A stretch of DNA of 64,000 bases, from assembly GCA_964390495.1 (NCBI GenBank), contig CAYMIN010000001.1, forward strand, positions 186,001-250,000, in the 5' to 3' direction. Position numbers and translations under genes: made by a program. This DNA comes from UBA11051 sp964390495 (GTDB lineage Bacteria; Armatimonadota; Zipacnadia; Zipacnadales; UBA11051). Shown here one piece after another: positions 16,086-24,870 of the stretch; within the stretch, counting starts at the first letter, position 1; each line of letters opens with the position of its first letter. The notes beneath the pieces are model-generated. The model searched no databases and had not been told where the DNA came from. It worked only from the letters and a program-made list of their open reading frames with translations.

Positions 16086-16877
16086 ATGAGACGGGGCTTC
16101 ACGCTGATCGAGTTGTTAGTTGTGATAGCGATTATCGCTATCTTGGCGGCGATTCTCTTCCCGGTGTTCGCCCGGGCCAGAGAAAAGGCCCGCCAGTCCA
16201 ACTGTCTGTCCAACGTCAAACAGATAATGACCGCCATCAAGATGTACATCCAGGACTATGACGGGACCTTCCCCGCTGTCAGAGTCGGGGCACCGGCGGG
16301 CTGGACGGCACCGAACGGAGACACGGCCACGCCTGCCTGGGTACCATGGTTTTGCAGTGTCACGCCGTACATGAAGAACACGCAGATTATGAACTGCCCT
16401 TCGGTCAGCACGGCTTGGGACGGTGGCGCATCCTTCAACGACATCAGCTACGGTTACAACGAGTACATGGCGGCCTGGTACGATAAGTTCTCTGGTGGGT
16501 ATAGATATCCAATCAGGGACGACCAACTCCAGTTCCCCTCCGAAACCATGTGCATCGTTGACAAGGGTGATACAGGCACCTATTACATTGACACTACCGT
16601 CACCTACGTCTGGTCGCGGCCCGGCATACCCTCTGACAGCGGCGCCGAGGACGGCCGTAATGACATTGCCCTCGAGCGGCACAACGAAGGCGCCAACTGC
16701 GGCTTCTGCGATGGACATGGCAAGTGGCTCAAAGGCAGCAACATTCCCGCGGATGCGTGGGACGGTGGCTTCGCGCCCGGCCCCGGTTCTACGGGCACGT
16801 ACGCCAGCAGGGAGAACGTATATCCCAACAACACCGCCTGTAAATTCTGGAACCCGGATTTCCCTGGCGTCAGGTAG
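16086..16877 (+). CDS. pseudopilin with H-X9-DG motif (DUF1559-like)
   Basis: A 263-residue pseudopilin. It has a very short leader (MRRG), the mature-type helix FTLIELLVVIAIIAILAA and a linker (ILFPVFARAREKARQSNC) nearly identical in the pseudopilins at 16991 and 49976. The globular part ends with H-X9-DG (HNEGANCGFCDGHGKW). GAGGAGGTAAT before the ATG is a strong ribosome-binding site. The N-termini of these paralogues are almost the same, while the C-terminal domains diverge strongly, which suggests different ligands or minor-pilin roles. Confidence 0.9.
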   Translation: MRRGFTLIELLVVIAIIAILAAILFPVFARAREKARQSNCLSNVKQIMTAIKMYIQDYDGTFPAVRVGAPAGWTAPNGDTATPAWVPWFCSVTPYMKNTQIMNCPSVSTAWDGGASFNDISYGYNEYMAAWYDKFSGGYRYPIRDDQLQFPSETMCIVDKGDTGTYYIDTTVTYVWSRPGIPSDSGAEDGRNDIALERHNEGANCGFCDGHGKWLKGSNIPADAWDGGFAPGPGSTGTYASRENVYPNNTACKFWNPDFPGVR

Positions 16878-16936
16878 CATGGCCTTGCTGGTGTCTGACT
16901 AGCTTCGCCACGCATGACGGCACGAGTTCCCAAGCC

Positions 16937-16972
16937 CTCAGAGGCCCAGACAAACATGATATGCTCGTGCAA
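16937..16972 (+). promoter_or_regulatory. possible promoter of pseudopilin 3
   Basis: A -10 box TATGCT (16960-16965) has a poor -35 CTCAGA (16937-16942) at 17 bp. It lies just upstream of the GAGGAGGAGA ribosome-binding site of the next pseudopilin. Confidence 0.35.
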
Positions 16973-16990
16973 AAGTGAGGAGGAGAGAAG

Positions 16991-17674
16991 ATGAGACGGG
17001 GTTTCACATTGATAGAATTGCTCGTGGTGATAGCGATTATCGCGATCCTGGCGGCGATCCTGTTTCCGGTCTTCGCCAAGGCGCGCGAAAAGGCTCGCCA
17101 GACTAATTGTCTGAGCAATCACAAGCAACTGGCGTTGGCGGTCTTGATGTATGTCCAGGACTACGATGAACACCTACTGTTTACCGCATACTTTATGAAC
17201 GAGGCTCACACATATAATGCGGCTGACGGAAGTCTCCCAGGGATGCACGGCTATGGCTACTGCCGCTGGTGGGAGAAGCTGGAGCCCTACACCAAGATGA
17301 TACCAACATATCCGAACAGAGCCGAAGGCACCATCATCTACTGCGCAAGCTACCCCGCGAACCATCCGATAAACCCCAACTCTTACGGGTGGAACGGCTA
17401 CGGTTTGGGGAGTATGCCAAGCTTTGGCGCGACTTACTACTTCCGCACCCACGGCTGCAAGTTGTCCGAGGTCCAGAATCCTGCACAGACCATTATGCTT
17501 GGCCCCCGCTACTGCTGGGCCGGTGACTCCGTACAATCCGCTCTCACGGTTTACTGGTGCCTCCCATGGGCGCACAGCGGCGGCGACAACTACTCCTTCG
17601 TTGACGGGCACTCCAAGTGGATGAGGCTCGAACGCATATCGAACGACATGTGGGGTGACTGGTCGGCGCAATAG
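16991..17674 (+). CDS. pseudopilin with H-X9-DG motif (DUF1559-like)
   Basis: A 227-residue pseudopilin with leader MRRG, helix FTLIELLVVIAIIAILAA, the linker ILFPVFAKAREKARQTNC and the terminal H-X9-DG motif (HSGGDNYSFVDGHSKW). It is rich in Tyr, Gly and Trp, like an extracellular binding domain. GAGGAGGAGA lies just upstream. It is the second of two tandem pseudopilin genes (16086 and 16991), 113 bp apart, and is followed by a strong terminator. Confidence 0.9.
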   Translation: MRRGFTLIELLVVIAIIAILAAILFPVFAKAREKARQTNCLSNHKQLALAVLMYVQDYDEHLLFTAYFMNEAHTYNAADGSLPGMHGYGYCRWWEKLEPYTKMIPTYPNRAEGTIIYCASYPANHPINPNSYGWNGYGLGSMPSFGATYYFRTHGCKLSEVQNPAQTIMLGPRYCWAGDSVQSALTVYWCLPWAHSGGDNYSFVDGHSKWMRLERISNDMWGDWSAQ

Positions 17675-17720
17675 CCTGGGACCGGCACGCCCTGCAAGTC
17701 GCCGTTAATCGAGACGTGGT

Positions 17721-17752
17721 AATGGGCGGGATTTGCTCCCGCCCATTTTTCT
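17721..17752 (+). terminator. rho-independent terminator after pseudopilin 3
   Basis: The stem TGGGCGGGA / TCCCGCCCA with a 5-nt loop is followed by TTTTTCTT. Confidence 0.9.
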
Positions 17753-17863
17753 TGCCTATACCTCTTAGGCCCGCCCGGCATGACGCCGACGCTGTTGCCT
17801 AAGTGCTTAGTATGGCCCTCGGCGCGCCGGCGAGGCTATTGCCCTGTGCGTTCCACAGACTGG

Positions 17864-18118
17864 TTACTGGCCTGCCGGCGCCTCAGCGGGCTGCGTCTCG
17901 CCCGCGGGCGGGGTGGCCGGAGCAGCCTGTTCGCCCGCGCCCTCCGCCGCCTCATGGCCCGGAGGCGGAGGTGGTGGAGGCGGCGCGCCCGTCCCCAACT
18001 GCTCGCGCATTTCCGCCTCAATCTCCTCTCCCGACTTCTGCTTCGGGCATCCGCTCATCGCAACTACAGCCACAAGCAGCGCCACAAGCAGTACGCCTAC
18101 TGCGACAATTCTCCACAT
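17864..18118 (-). CDS. small lipoprotein with Pro/Ala-rich tail (paralogue 2)
   Basis: An 84-residue predicted lipoprotein: MWRIVAVGVLLVALLVAVVA is the signal helix, then the lipobox MSGC and PKQKSGEEIEAEMREQ, a run of eight prolines and an Ala/Pro/Glu-rich tail. It matches the protein at 15640-15918 across the lipobox and the KS-x-EE stretch. ATG 18118 is chosen because AAGGGG lies 8 nt upstream; an in-frame GTG at 18127 overlaps that site. A near-consensus promoter precedes it, so it may be highly expressed. Function unknown. Confidence 0.72.
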   Translation of the reverse strand: MWRIVAVGVLLVALLVAVVAMSGCPKQKSGEEIEAEMREQLGTGAPPPPPPPPGHEAAEGAGEQAAPATPPAGETQPAEAPAGQ

Positions 18119-18171
18119 AGGTGTCACCCCTTAGTCATATTGAAGCCAGCGGCATTGACACCACTGATACC

Positions 18172-18207
18172 TGCCTCGATTATAGCACGCTCCACTCCGT
18201 CTGCCAA
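18172..18207 (-). promoter_or_regulatory. near-consensus sigma-70 promoter of lipoprotein paralogue 2
   Basis: On the minus strand -35 TTGGCA (18207-18202), a 17-bp spacer and a perfect -10 TATAAT (18184-18179) give a start near 18172. Confidence 0.7.
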
Positions 18208-18297
18208 TCTGCTTCTACTCACCGCGGCCCTCGCTCTAGTCGAGAGGAGGCGTCGTGCGCTCCACCAGAGGGCACCCTCACAGCCCTGCTCCGATCC

Positions 18298-19362
18298 TCA
18301 ATAGCGCAGCTTGGGCGTCTTGCTGAGGATCTCGCAGCCGTCCTCGGTTACCACCACCAGGTCCTCGATGCGCACTCCGCCCCAGCCCTCGATGTAGATC
18401 CCCGGCTCTACGGTTATCACCATGCCCGCAGCCAGCACCTCGTCACTGCGCGCGGATACACGAGGAGCCTCATGCACCTCCAGACCGACCCCGTGCCCCA
18501 GGCCGTGGATGAAGTATTCGCCGAAGCCCGCTGCCTGGACGACATCGCGGGCTATCTTATCCAACTGTGCACAGGTCACGCCGGGCCCAACCTGCTCTAG
18601 AGCAGCCTGCTGCGCCGCCAGCACCACACTGTATATCTTGGAGAATCTCTCATCCGGCTCGCCCAGGAATATGGTCCTGGTCATGTCACTGCAGTACCCC
18701 TCAAGGCAACAGCCCACATCTATCTTCAGCATATCACCTTCGGCCAAGCGGCGGTCAGTCGGCTGGGCGTGCGGGCAAGCCGCCGAGGGCCCGGAAGCCG
18801 CGATGGTCGGGAACGCGATGGTGTCGGCACCGTTGAGCAGGATGCGGTGGTCCAGCTCAATGGCTAGCTCCTTCTCGGTCGGGCCGGGCTGCACTTCCGC
18901 CAGCAGCTCGGTCAGAGCCGTATCCACGGTCTGGGCCGCCTTGCGGATCGCCGACACTTCTCCTGCGTCCTTGATGATGCGCTGCTCCTCGACCACACCG
19001 CTGACCGGCTCCAGGCCATCTGTTCCGAAGGCTTTTTCCAGCTTCCTGAACTGCGAGTAGGTGAGCACATGCTCCTCGAAGGCGAGCTTACCAGCCGCCT
19101 CTGAGTTGAGGAACTCGGCGGCTGCCTCCAGGTGGCCGTTGGGGCTGATGGCGATTGCGAGGCCGTCAGCCTGCTCCGCCTCAATCTGGAAGCGGCTGTC
19201 GGAGCAGATGGCGCCGGCCTCGGCGGTCAATATCAGATGCCCCTCGCCCGTGAACCCGGACAAATATCTGACATTGGCCGGTGAGCTAACCATAATCGCG
19301 TCAACTGCGGCTTCTTCAAGCCAACTGCGTATCCGCGCCTGGCGCTGGCGATAGCTGCTCAC
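18298..19362 (-). CDS. M24-family Xaa-Pro aminopeptidase (PepQ/YpdF-like)
   Basis: A 354-residue metallo-aminopeptidase of the creatinase/Xaa-Pro peptidase family. The N-terminal creatinase-like domain has NVRYLSGFTGEGHLIL. The catalytic pita-bread domain has the metal ligands in DVGCCLEGYCSDMTRTIF (two Asp), GLGHGVGLEVHEAP (His), VITVEPGIY (Glu) and VRIEDLVVV (Glu). The GTG at 19362 overlaps the aroQ stop as GTGA, so translation is probably coupled; an in-frame start at 19452 lies inside aroQ and is rejected. The aroQ-peptidase (and often efp) order is common in Gram-positives; efp is not seen here. Confidence 0.92.
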   Translation of the reverse strand: MSSYRQRQARIRSWLEEAAVDAIMVSSPANVRYLSGFTGEGHLILTAEAGAICSDSRFQIEAEQADGLAIAISPNGHLEAAAEFLNSEAAGKLAFEEHVLTYSQFRKLEKAFGTDGLEPVSGVVEEQRIIKDAGEVSAIRKAAQTVDTALTELLAEVQPGPTEKELAIELDHRILLNGADTIAFPTIAASGPSAACPHAQPTDRRLAEGDMLKIDVGCCLEGYCSDMTRTIFLGEPDERFSKIYSVVLAAQQAALEQVGPGVTCAQLDKIARDVVQAAGFGEYFIHGLGHGVGLEVHEAPRVSARSDEVLAAGMVITVEPGIYIEGWGGVRIEDLVVVTEDGCEILSKTPKLRY

Positions 19363-19811
19363 GGTGTCGGCCCCTGCTCGATGATCTGCTTGGCCGCATG
19401 GAGAGCCAGTATGTAGCTGTAGGCACGGAAGCCGGAGATCTGTCCGACGCACGCCGCAGCGGTTACCGACTGACTGCGGAACGATTCGCGGGCGTGGATG
19501 TTGCTCAGATGCACCTCGATGACTGGCAGCCTCACCGCCCGCAGGGCATCCGCGAGGGCCACTGAGGTGTGCGTATAACCTGCCGGATTGATGACGATCG
19601 CCTCCGCCCAGGCGCGCTCGCGGTGGATGATGTCAATCAGCCCGCCTTCGTGGTTGCTCTGCTCGATGCGCAGTTCCAGCCCCAGGTTTGCCGCTTCATC
19701 TTCGAGGGCGCGGTTGATCTCTGCCAGGCTCGTGTCACCGTATAGCTGCGGCTCCCTGTCGCCAAGCAGGTTGAGGTTGGGACCGTGAAGTACGAGTATC
19801 TTCGGCATCAT
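19359..19811 (-). CDS. aroQ: type II 3-dehydroquinate dehydratase
   Basis: AroQ converts 3-dehydroquinate to 3-dehydroshikimate in the shikimate pathway. A 150-residue flavodoxin-like enzyme with LHGPNLNLLGDREP at the N-terminus, the active-loop residues around GDREPQLYG (catalytic Tyr), NPAGYTHTSVALADAL and IEVHLSNIHARE. Length is normal. Two adjacent ATG codons start the frame. It overlaps the following peptidase gene by 4 bp. Confidence 0.95.
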   Translation of the reverse strand: MMPKILVLHGPNLNLLGDREPQLYGDTSLAEINRALEDEAANLGLELRIEQSNHEGGLIDIIHRERAWAEAIVINPAGYTHTSVALADALRAVRLPVIEVHLSNIHARESFRSQSVTAAACVGQISGFRAYSYILALHAAKQIIEQGPTP

Positions 19812-19842
19812 TCTCCTCCCGTGCGCAGCAGTTGCAGGCGGC

Positions 19843-22245
19843 CTAATCCCCGACAGTCTCTGCGCTCTCGATTAGCTTACGGAGTCTTTCCGCGCTCAGC
19901 AGCCGACGTCCTGCCCTCTCCCAGCCTTTCGCCACCGTCGGCACCGGAGCCTGCTTCACCAGCCGCAATCCCTGTGCGTAGGCCTGCCGCGCCTCCTGCT
20001 CGCGGTCGCGCTGCTGGTAGAGCCGGCCCAGTTCCAGATAGGCAATTCCGCGCAGCAGTAGCTGTTCACCTTCATCGCCACCCTCAGATTTGTTGATAAC
20101 CTCGAGCAGCAGCGTCTCCTGCTTGACCCACTGGCCCAGCCGCCGCCGCACTTCGGCCAGACGCAGCCTGTTGATCGGGTCCGGGTGCTCCCAGACAATC
20201 TCGGCCACGTGCTCAACCATCCACTCAATCTCGACCAGGTCGGTGGGGCGCTTACCGGTGGTCTTCTGCTCCAGCTCGAAGCGCAGTTCTTCGCCCTGCA
20301 GGCGCTGGTTGATTAGCATCAGAGCCTCGTAAACCATCTGCTTAGCGTTGGCCTCGTCGCCATCGGCGTATGCCGCTCTAGCCAGGTAGTCCCAGGCCCA
20401 CACGTAGCTCAAGTCGGGCAACTCCGGCACCGCCGGGTATTTGCCGACCGGCCCGTCCAACAGCGCCACGGCCCGCTGGTAGGTGGCTCTGGCCTGATCT
20501 GCCTGTCCGGCCTGCTCCTGCAACTGCGCCAACTCGACTAGCCCTCTGGCGTTGGTGGGATAGACCTCAACAGCCCGCTGCGCCCAGTCGAGCGCTTTCT
20601 GTGGCAGGTTCTTGAACTGAAACAGCCGTGCCAGCGTGATACAGGGCTTGGCAGTAGTCGGCGCCCAGAGAAACATCTGCATGCGCGCATATATGGCCTT
20701 TTGCAGGAAGATGCTATCAGGCCCACGCACCTGCGCCTCATAGACCTCGGCCAGCGCCTCCCAACTCTCCGCCGAGAAGTCCAGTAATCTCACCGCCGCC
20801 AGCGCGCTGCCTTCGGCTGCATAGTACCGCCCCTGGTTAAGCAGCTTCTCGGAGCGAGCGGCAAGCATCTCGCCGGCTAGTAGCCAGCAACCTGCACCGA
20901 ATACCATCAACAGGGCAGCTACCAGCGCCCAACGCTTGACCGACGCGCCTTTAGCACATGCAACCGGTGCATCGCCGGCGGGCCGCAGTGCAGCGCCCAG
21001 CACAGCAAACGCCGAGACCGCTACGGCAGGCACATAGAGGCTATAGTCAGCCAGGTTGTGCGCCGCCAGTGCTACCAGCCAGCCCGCCGCTGCCGCCGCG
21101 ACCGCCCCGCTTCGATCAGGGCGGCTTTGCGCTAGCTTAACGCCCAGCCAGACTGCCGCGACCCCGGCTAGCAGCGCCACCATCAGTGCTGCAATGCCCG
21201 CCTCGGCGGTAATCTGTAAAAAGCTCTGATGAGCCATGCGGGTGAAACCGGCCCGGGCATAGGCCGGGTACGAGTACTCAAAGGTGCCCGGACCGCTCCC
21301 CAGCAGCGGCTTATCCCGCACCATGTCCACCGTCCCCAGCCAGGTGTAGTAGCGGAAGGCCGCCGAGTGGGTATCCAGAGAGAAGCTGCGCTGCACGCGA
21401 TTGCGCAAGGGCGGCACCGTGAACATCGCCACCAGCATCGCCGCCAGTATCCCGGCGCCGATCAGAGTCATCCGCTTGCGCCCGTGACCGCGCCCGGTCT
21501 TGGCGAACGCAAACACGCCTAAACCAACAACTGCCGCAATGAAGCCGGCCCGCGAACCGGTCAGCAGTATCGCCGGCCCAATCAGCAGAATGGCAAAGCC
21601 GAGGGCAATCATTCCGTAACGCGGGCGCGGCTCATCGCCTGACGGAGGCCGTTCGGCGGCCGCTGCTTGGGCCTCAACGGGCCTCCGCCGACCCCAGATC
21701 AAACCCATCGCCACCAGTAATGGCCCGATCAGGTATGATGCCAGGATATTGGGATTATAAAGCGGTCCGAAGATGCGCCAGGTGACACCGCCGGTGAAGA
21801 AGACGGTGCGCACGTACTCGCGCAGGCCCAACAAGGCGCAAATCGTCGCGGCGGCCACCAAGGCAACCGGCACGGCCAGTCGCCATTTCTCCTCGGCAAA
21901 AGCCTCGCGGGCCATCCAATAGGCGACCAGACAATCCACCAGCCACAGGATGAACAGCACGCTGGCGTACTTGTACACGGAGGGAAGCGCCGCAATCATG
22001 CAGATGCCCAAGAAGCCCAGCAGCGCCCAGTCGAGCAACTTGTGACGCACCAGAGCCACTCGCCGGCGCTCGCGCATTGCGCCCACATACCAGAGTAGCG
22101 CTGCTGCCGTTACCAGGACGTGCATCGTCAGGTTCTGCCAGCGGAAGGTTTTCCCGGCCAACAGCGGATAGGCGACCAGCGCAATCACCAGCAGTGCCCT
22201 GCCAATGTCGCTGATGAGGTCGCTAGGTTTGTTCTGCTTCGACAT
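19843..22245 (-). CDS. O-antigen ligase-like membrane protein with TPR tail
   Basis: An 800-residue protein. The first part (to about residue 470) has about a dozen membrane helices and the Wzy/WaaL-like periplasmic loop region (GSRAGFIAAVVGLGVF, then PLLGSGPGTFEYSYPAYARAG and a nearby HQSFLQITAEAG). The C-terminal half is soluble with tetratricopeptide repeats (KAIYARMQMFLWAP, QKALDWAQRAVEVYP, DQARATYQRAVALLDG). This is the layout of O-antigen ligase/polymerase family proteins that join surface polysaccharide to its carrier. ATG 22245 is preferred for its AGGTAAG site. It ends the glycan block and lies 7 bp downstream of a GT2 gene. Confidence 0.83.
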   Translation of the reverse strand: MSKQNKPSDLISDIGRALLVIALVAYPLLAGKTFRWQNLTMHVLVTAAALLWYVGAMRERRRVALVRHKLLDWALLGFLGICMIAALPSVYKYASVLFILWLVDCLVAYWMAREAFAEEKWRLAVPVALVAAATICALLGLREYVRTVFFTGGVTWRIFGPLYNPNILASYLIGPLLVAMGLIWGRRRPVEAQAAAAERPPSGDEPRPRYGMIALGFAILLIGPAILLTGSRAGFIAAVVGLGVFAFAKTGRGHGRKRMTLIGAGILAAMLVAMFTVPPLRNRVQRSFSLDTHSAAFRYYTWLGTVDMVRDKPLLGSGPGTFEYSYPAYARAGFTRMAHQSFLQITAEAGIAALMVALLAGVAAVWLGVKLAQSRPDRSGAVAAAAAGWLVALAAHNLADYSLYVPAVAVSAFAVLGAALRPAGDAPVACAKGASVKRWALVAALLMVFGAGCWLLAGEMLAARSEKLLNQGRYYAAEGSALAAVRLLDFSAESWEALAEVYEAQVRGPDSIFLQKAIYARMQMFLWAPTTAKPCITLARLFQFKNLPQKALDWAQRAVEVYPTNARGLVELAQLQEQAGQADQARATYQRAVALLDGPVGKYPAVPELPDLSYVWAWDYLARAAYADGDEANAKQMVYEALMLINQRLQGEELRFELEQKTTGKRPTDLVEIEWMVEHVAEIVWEHPDPINRLRLAEVRRRLGQWVKQETLLLEVINKSEGGDEGEQLLLRGIAYLELGRLYQQRDREQEARQAYAQGLRLVKQAPVPTVAKGWERAGRRLLSAERLRKLIESAETVGD

Positions 22246-22252
22246 TGCGGTC

Positions 22253-23185
22253 TTACCTCTTGCGAAACAGGCGTCTGAGGCGTGCAAGCACTTGCCTTGC
22301 CTGGTAGCTCGCGATCAGCAGCCCGGCACGCAGCCAGACGCCGACAGCTACTACGGCCCGGCTCAGGAGGTTACGCGCCAGATGCTTGCTGTATAGCCGC
22401 CACATGCTGCGATGGGTCCTGATGATTGTGGGAATGACCACCTGGCTGGTGCTCTTGCCGATGGCGTGGACGATTACCGGCTCGGGACTGTACATCACCT
22501 GCCAGCCCGCCCGGTGCAGCCGGAAGCAATAATCCACATCTTCCGAACCCCAGAAAAAGGCTTCATCGAGGTAGCCGACCTGTTCGAGCGCTTCTCGCCT
22601 GATCAGCATACACGCGCCTGATACCCAGTCCACTTCGCGCGCGTCACTGTGGTCCCACTCCGTCATCAGATAATGGCCTGGCGAAGCGGATCGGGGGAAT
22701 AGTCGCCCCAGCACGGTGTTGCGAAATACTGCGGCGGTAATGGTCGGGAAGCGCCGCGCCGAACACTGCAGGCTGCCGTCAGGATTAGCCAGCTTTGGCC
22801 CGATGGCTCCGGCCTCGGGATGGGCGTCGGCAAACTCCAGAAGCTTTGCAAAAGCGCCCTCAGGCACGATGGTGTCGGGGTTGAGCAGCAGGTAGTAATC
22901 CGCCTCGGCAGCCTTCAGGCCCTGATTGTTGGCTGCCGCAAAGCCGGCGTTGGTCTCATTGCAGATTAGCTTCACCTGGGGGAACTCCTGCCGCAGCATC
23001 GCCACCGTGGCGTCAGTCGAGGCGTTGTCAACCACCCAGACCTCGAAGCTGGCGTCCGCATCACTCTGAAACACCGACCGCAGGCACTTGCGCAGGTCCG
23101 CCTGCACGTTCCAGCTCACGATGATAACGCTCAGGCGGCATGGTCTGCGGCCTTGATTTTGTTGAGGCTGAATCGTGTCTCCCAT
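22253..23185 (-). CDS. GT2 family glycosyltransferase (rhamnosyltransferase-like)
   Basis: A 310-residue inverting glycosyltransferase of GT-A fold. It shows LSVIIVSWN at the start, the nucleotide-binding VVDNASTD, the metal-binding LLLNPDTIVPEG (DxD-like), the acceptor region GACMLIRREALEQVGYLDEAFF and the acid motif EDVDYCFRLHRAGW. The final part has a short hydrophobic helix. It resembles WbbL/RfbN-like rhamnosyltransferases. It is about 40% similar by eye to the GT2 at 23494, especially in the HRSM-x-x-x-Y-x-KH motif near the C-terminus, so they are paralogues that probably act in the same chain. Confidence 0.9.
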   Translation of the reverse strand: MGDTIQPQQNQGRRPCRLSVIIVSWNVQADLRKCLRSVFQSDADASFEVWVVDNASTDATVAMLRQEFPQVKLICNETNAGFAAANNQGLKAAEADYYLLLNPDTIVPEGAFAKLLEFADAHPEAGAIGPKLANPDGSLQCSARRFPTITAAVFRNTVLGRLFPRSASPGHYLMTEWDHSDAREVDWVSGACMLIRREALEQVGYLDEAFFWGSEDVDYCFRLHRAGWQVMYSPEPVIVHAIGKSTSQVVIPTIIRTHRSMWRLYSKHLARNLLSRAVVAVGVWLRAGLLIASYQARQVLARLRRLFRKR

Positions 23186-23259
23186 ATCGCTGTAGCCAAA
23201 ACAGGCGCCGGCCGAGCGGCCTGCGCCTGGGTAGATGCCGCGGTGTCGGCCGGTTGGGT

Positions 23260-23436
23260 TTATTGTTTGTCCTGCGCCGGAATATCCTCGGCCTCTTCAA
23301 CCAGCATAATCGGGATATTGTCGCGTATCGGGTAGCGCTTATTGCAGGCCCTGCACAGGATCCATCCGTCTTCCTCCTGCACCGGCCCCTTGCACACCGG
23401 ACACGCCAGGATCTCCAACAGCTTTGCGTCTATCAC
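23260..23436 (-). CDS. Trm112-like zinc-ribbon protein
   Basis: A 58-residue protein with LLEILACPVCKGPVQ, CRACNKRYPIRDNIPIMLVEEA: two CxxC pairs forming a zinc ribbon of the Trm112/YcaR type, proteins that serve as activating partners of methyltransferases or as small chaperone-like factors. The GTG at 23436 is chosen because GGAGGT lies 6 nt upstream; a longer frame at 23472 lacks that site. It sits between two GT2 genes in the glycan block. Confidence 0.85.
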   Translation of the reverse strand: MIDAKLLEILACPVCKGPVQEEDGWILCRACNKRYPIRDNIPIMLVEEAEDIPAQDKQ

Positions 23437-23493
23437 CTCAATACCTCCTGTGGGAGCTCGTTGGTGAGCCATCTTTCGCCAAGATAGTTCTCT

Positions 23494-24360
23494 TCACCTC
23501 TGGCCTACCAGAGCCGCAGCCGCCAGCCTCGCGTACAGGCTTGCGTGCAAGGTAGCCACGGCGGCCAGGTAAGCCAACGGGCAGACCTTGCCGCGATAGT
23601 GCTTGCGATAGTAATTAACCATGCTGCGGTGAGATTCGCGGATCATCCGCCGGCGCACCTGCCTGGTGGAGGCGCCGCCCTCGTGGATCATCTCCGCTTC
23701 CGTTGTGAACCAGACCTCCCAGCCCGCGTCCCACAGCCGCCGGCATAAGTCCACATCATTAAAGAATATCGGAAAACTCTCGTCGAAGGTTCCGACCTGC
23801 GCCAGGGCCTCCTGCCTTATCATCAGCGCCGAGGCCATCGGCTGATCCACCGGGCGGCTCTCGTCATAGTCCCACCAGCTCATGCGGTACTTGCCGAAGC
23901 GTTTACTCTTCGGAAACAGTCGGCTGAGGCCCAGCGCCTCATAGAGTATGACATCCGGGTTCGGGAAGCTGCGACAGGAAAGCTGTACCGAGCCGTCTTG
24001 GTGCCGCAAGCGTGGTGCGACCGCGGCGGCGGCAGGGCGCTCGTCCAGGAAGCCGGCCAGCGTCGCCACCGCGCCGGGCTCTATCACTATATCGGGATTC
24101 AGCAGCAGGTGGTATCTGCCGGTCGCCTCGCGCAGAGCCAGGTTGTTACCCGCTGCGTAGCCGGTATTCTCCTCCAGCGCGAACAGCCGCACCTCCGGGT
24201 ACTGCTCCTTGACCATCGCCACGCTACCGTCGGCCGAGGCGTTGTCAACTACCAGCACCTCCAGCTCCCTGCCGCCGGCATGGTCCCGCAGGCTGCGCAG
24301 ACACGCCCGCAGATGGTCGCAGGTATTCCAGTTGACTATGCAGACCGAAATCTCGGGCAT
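23494..24360 (-). CDS. GT2 family glycosyltransferase (rhamnosyltransferase-like)
   Basis: A 288-residue GT-A glycosyltransferase: ISVCIVNWNTCDHLRACL, VVDNASADGSV, LLLNPDIVIEPGAV (DxD-like), MIRQEALAQVGTFDESFP and NDVDLCRRLWDAGWEVWF. It is the paralogue of the enzyme at 22253 and lacks that protein's Pro-rich N-terminal extension. It starts 12 bp downstream of the KdsC-like gene. Donor sugar unknown; cytoplasmic membrane-associated assembly of surface glycan is inferred. Confidence 0.9.
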   Translation of the reverse strand: MPEISVCIVNWNTCDHLRACLRSLRDHAGGRELEVLVVDNASADGSVAMVKEQYPEVRLFALEENTGYAAGNNLALREATGRYHLLLNPDIVIEPGAVATLAGFLDERPAAAAVAPRLRHQDGSVQLSCRSFPNPDVILYEALGLSRLFPKSKRFGKYRMSWWDYDESRPVDQPMASALMIRQEALAQVGTFDESFPIFFNDVDLCRRLWDAGWEVWFTTEAEMIHEGGASTRQVRRRMIRESHRSMVNYYRKHYRGKVCPLAYLAAVATLHASLYARLAAAALVGQR

Positions 24361-24372
24361 CGGACTATCCGC

Positions 24373-24870
24373 CTACCCCGCCTTGCGGTTGTGCTCAATG
24401 ATGGCCTCGCACACTTCCCGTACGGCTCCGTGACCGCCGGCGGCTTGGGTGACCGCGCCGGCCTGCGCCAACACCTCGGCAACTGCATCGGCGGGCGCGA
24501 CGAAGGTGCCGGCCATTGCGGCCACCGCTAGGTCGTTGAGATCATCGCCGACATACACGATCTCTCCCATGCCGCATCCTGCCTCTACCGCTACTGCTTG
24601 CAGCGCCTCCGCCTTGTCAGCCACGCCGTCGTGGAGCAGATCCAGACCCAGCGCCGCGAACCGCGCTCGCGTGATCGCCGATTCGTCGCTGGTAATCCAG
24701 GCGACGGCAACGCCGCTTCTCTGCAGCAGTTTCAGCCCGTAGCCGTCCTTGACATCGAAGCGCTTGAGGGCCTGGCCGTTAGGCCCGAAGTACATCCCGC
24801 CATCGGTCATCACGCCGTCAACATCGGTAACCAGCATCTTCACGCGTCCGCTGTTGCGAAGCTCAATCAT
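24373..24870 (-). CDS. KdsC-like HAD-IIIA phosphatase
   Basis: A 165-residue HAD subfamily IIIA (YrbI/KdsC) enzyme: nucleophile motif TDVDGVMTDGGMYF, motif II WITSDES, the Lys in DKAEALQ, and VGDDLNDLAVAAMAG. In this family it removes phosphate from KDO-8-phosphate or related 8/9-carbon sugar acids such as Neu5Ac-9-P. No kdsA, kdsB or neuB gene is nearby, so the substrate is not clear. Its start overlaps the end of the PMT-like gene by 8 bp, suggesting translational coupling in the glycan operon. Confidence 0.87.
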   Translation of the reverse strand: MIELRNSGRVKMLVTDVDGVMTDGGMYFGPNGQALKRFDVKDGYGLKLLQRSGVAVAWITSDESAITRARFAALGLDLLHDGVADKAEALQAVAVEAGCGMGEIVYVGDDLNDLAVAAMAGTFVAPADAVAEVLAQAGAVTQAAGGHGAVREVCEAIIEHNRKAG

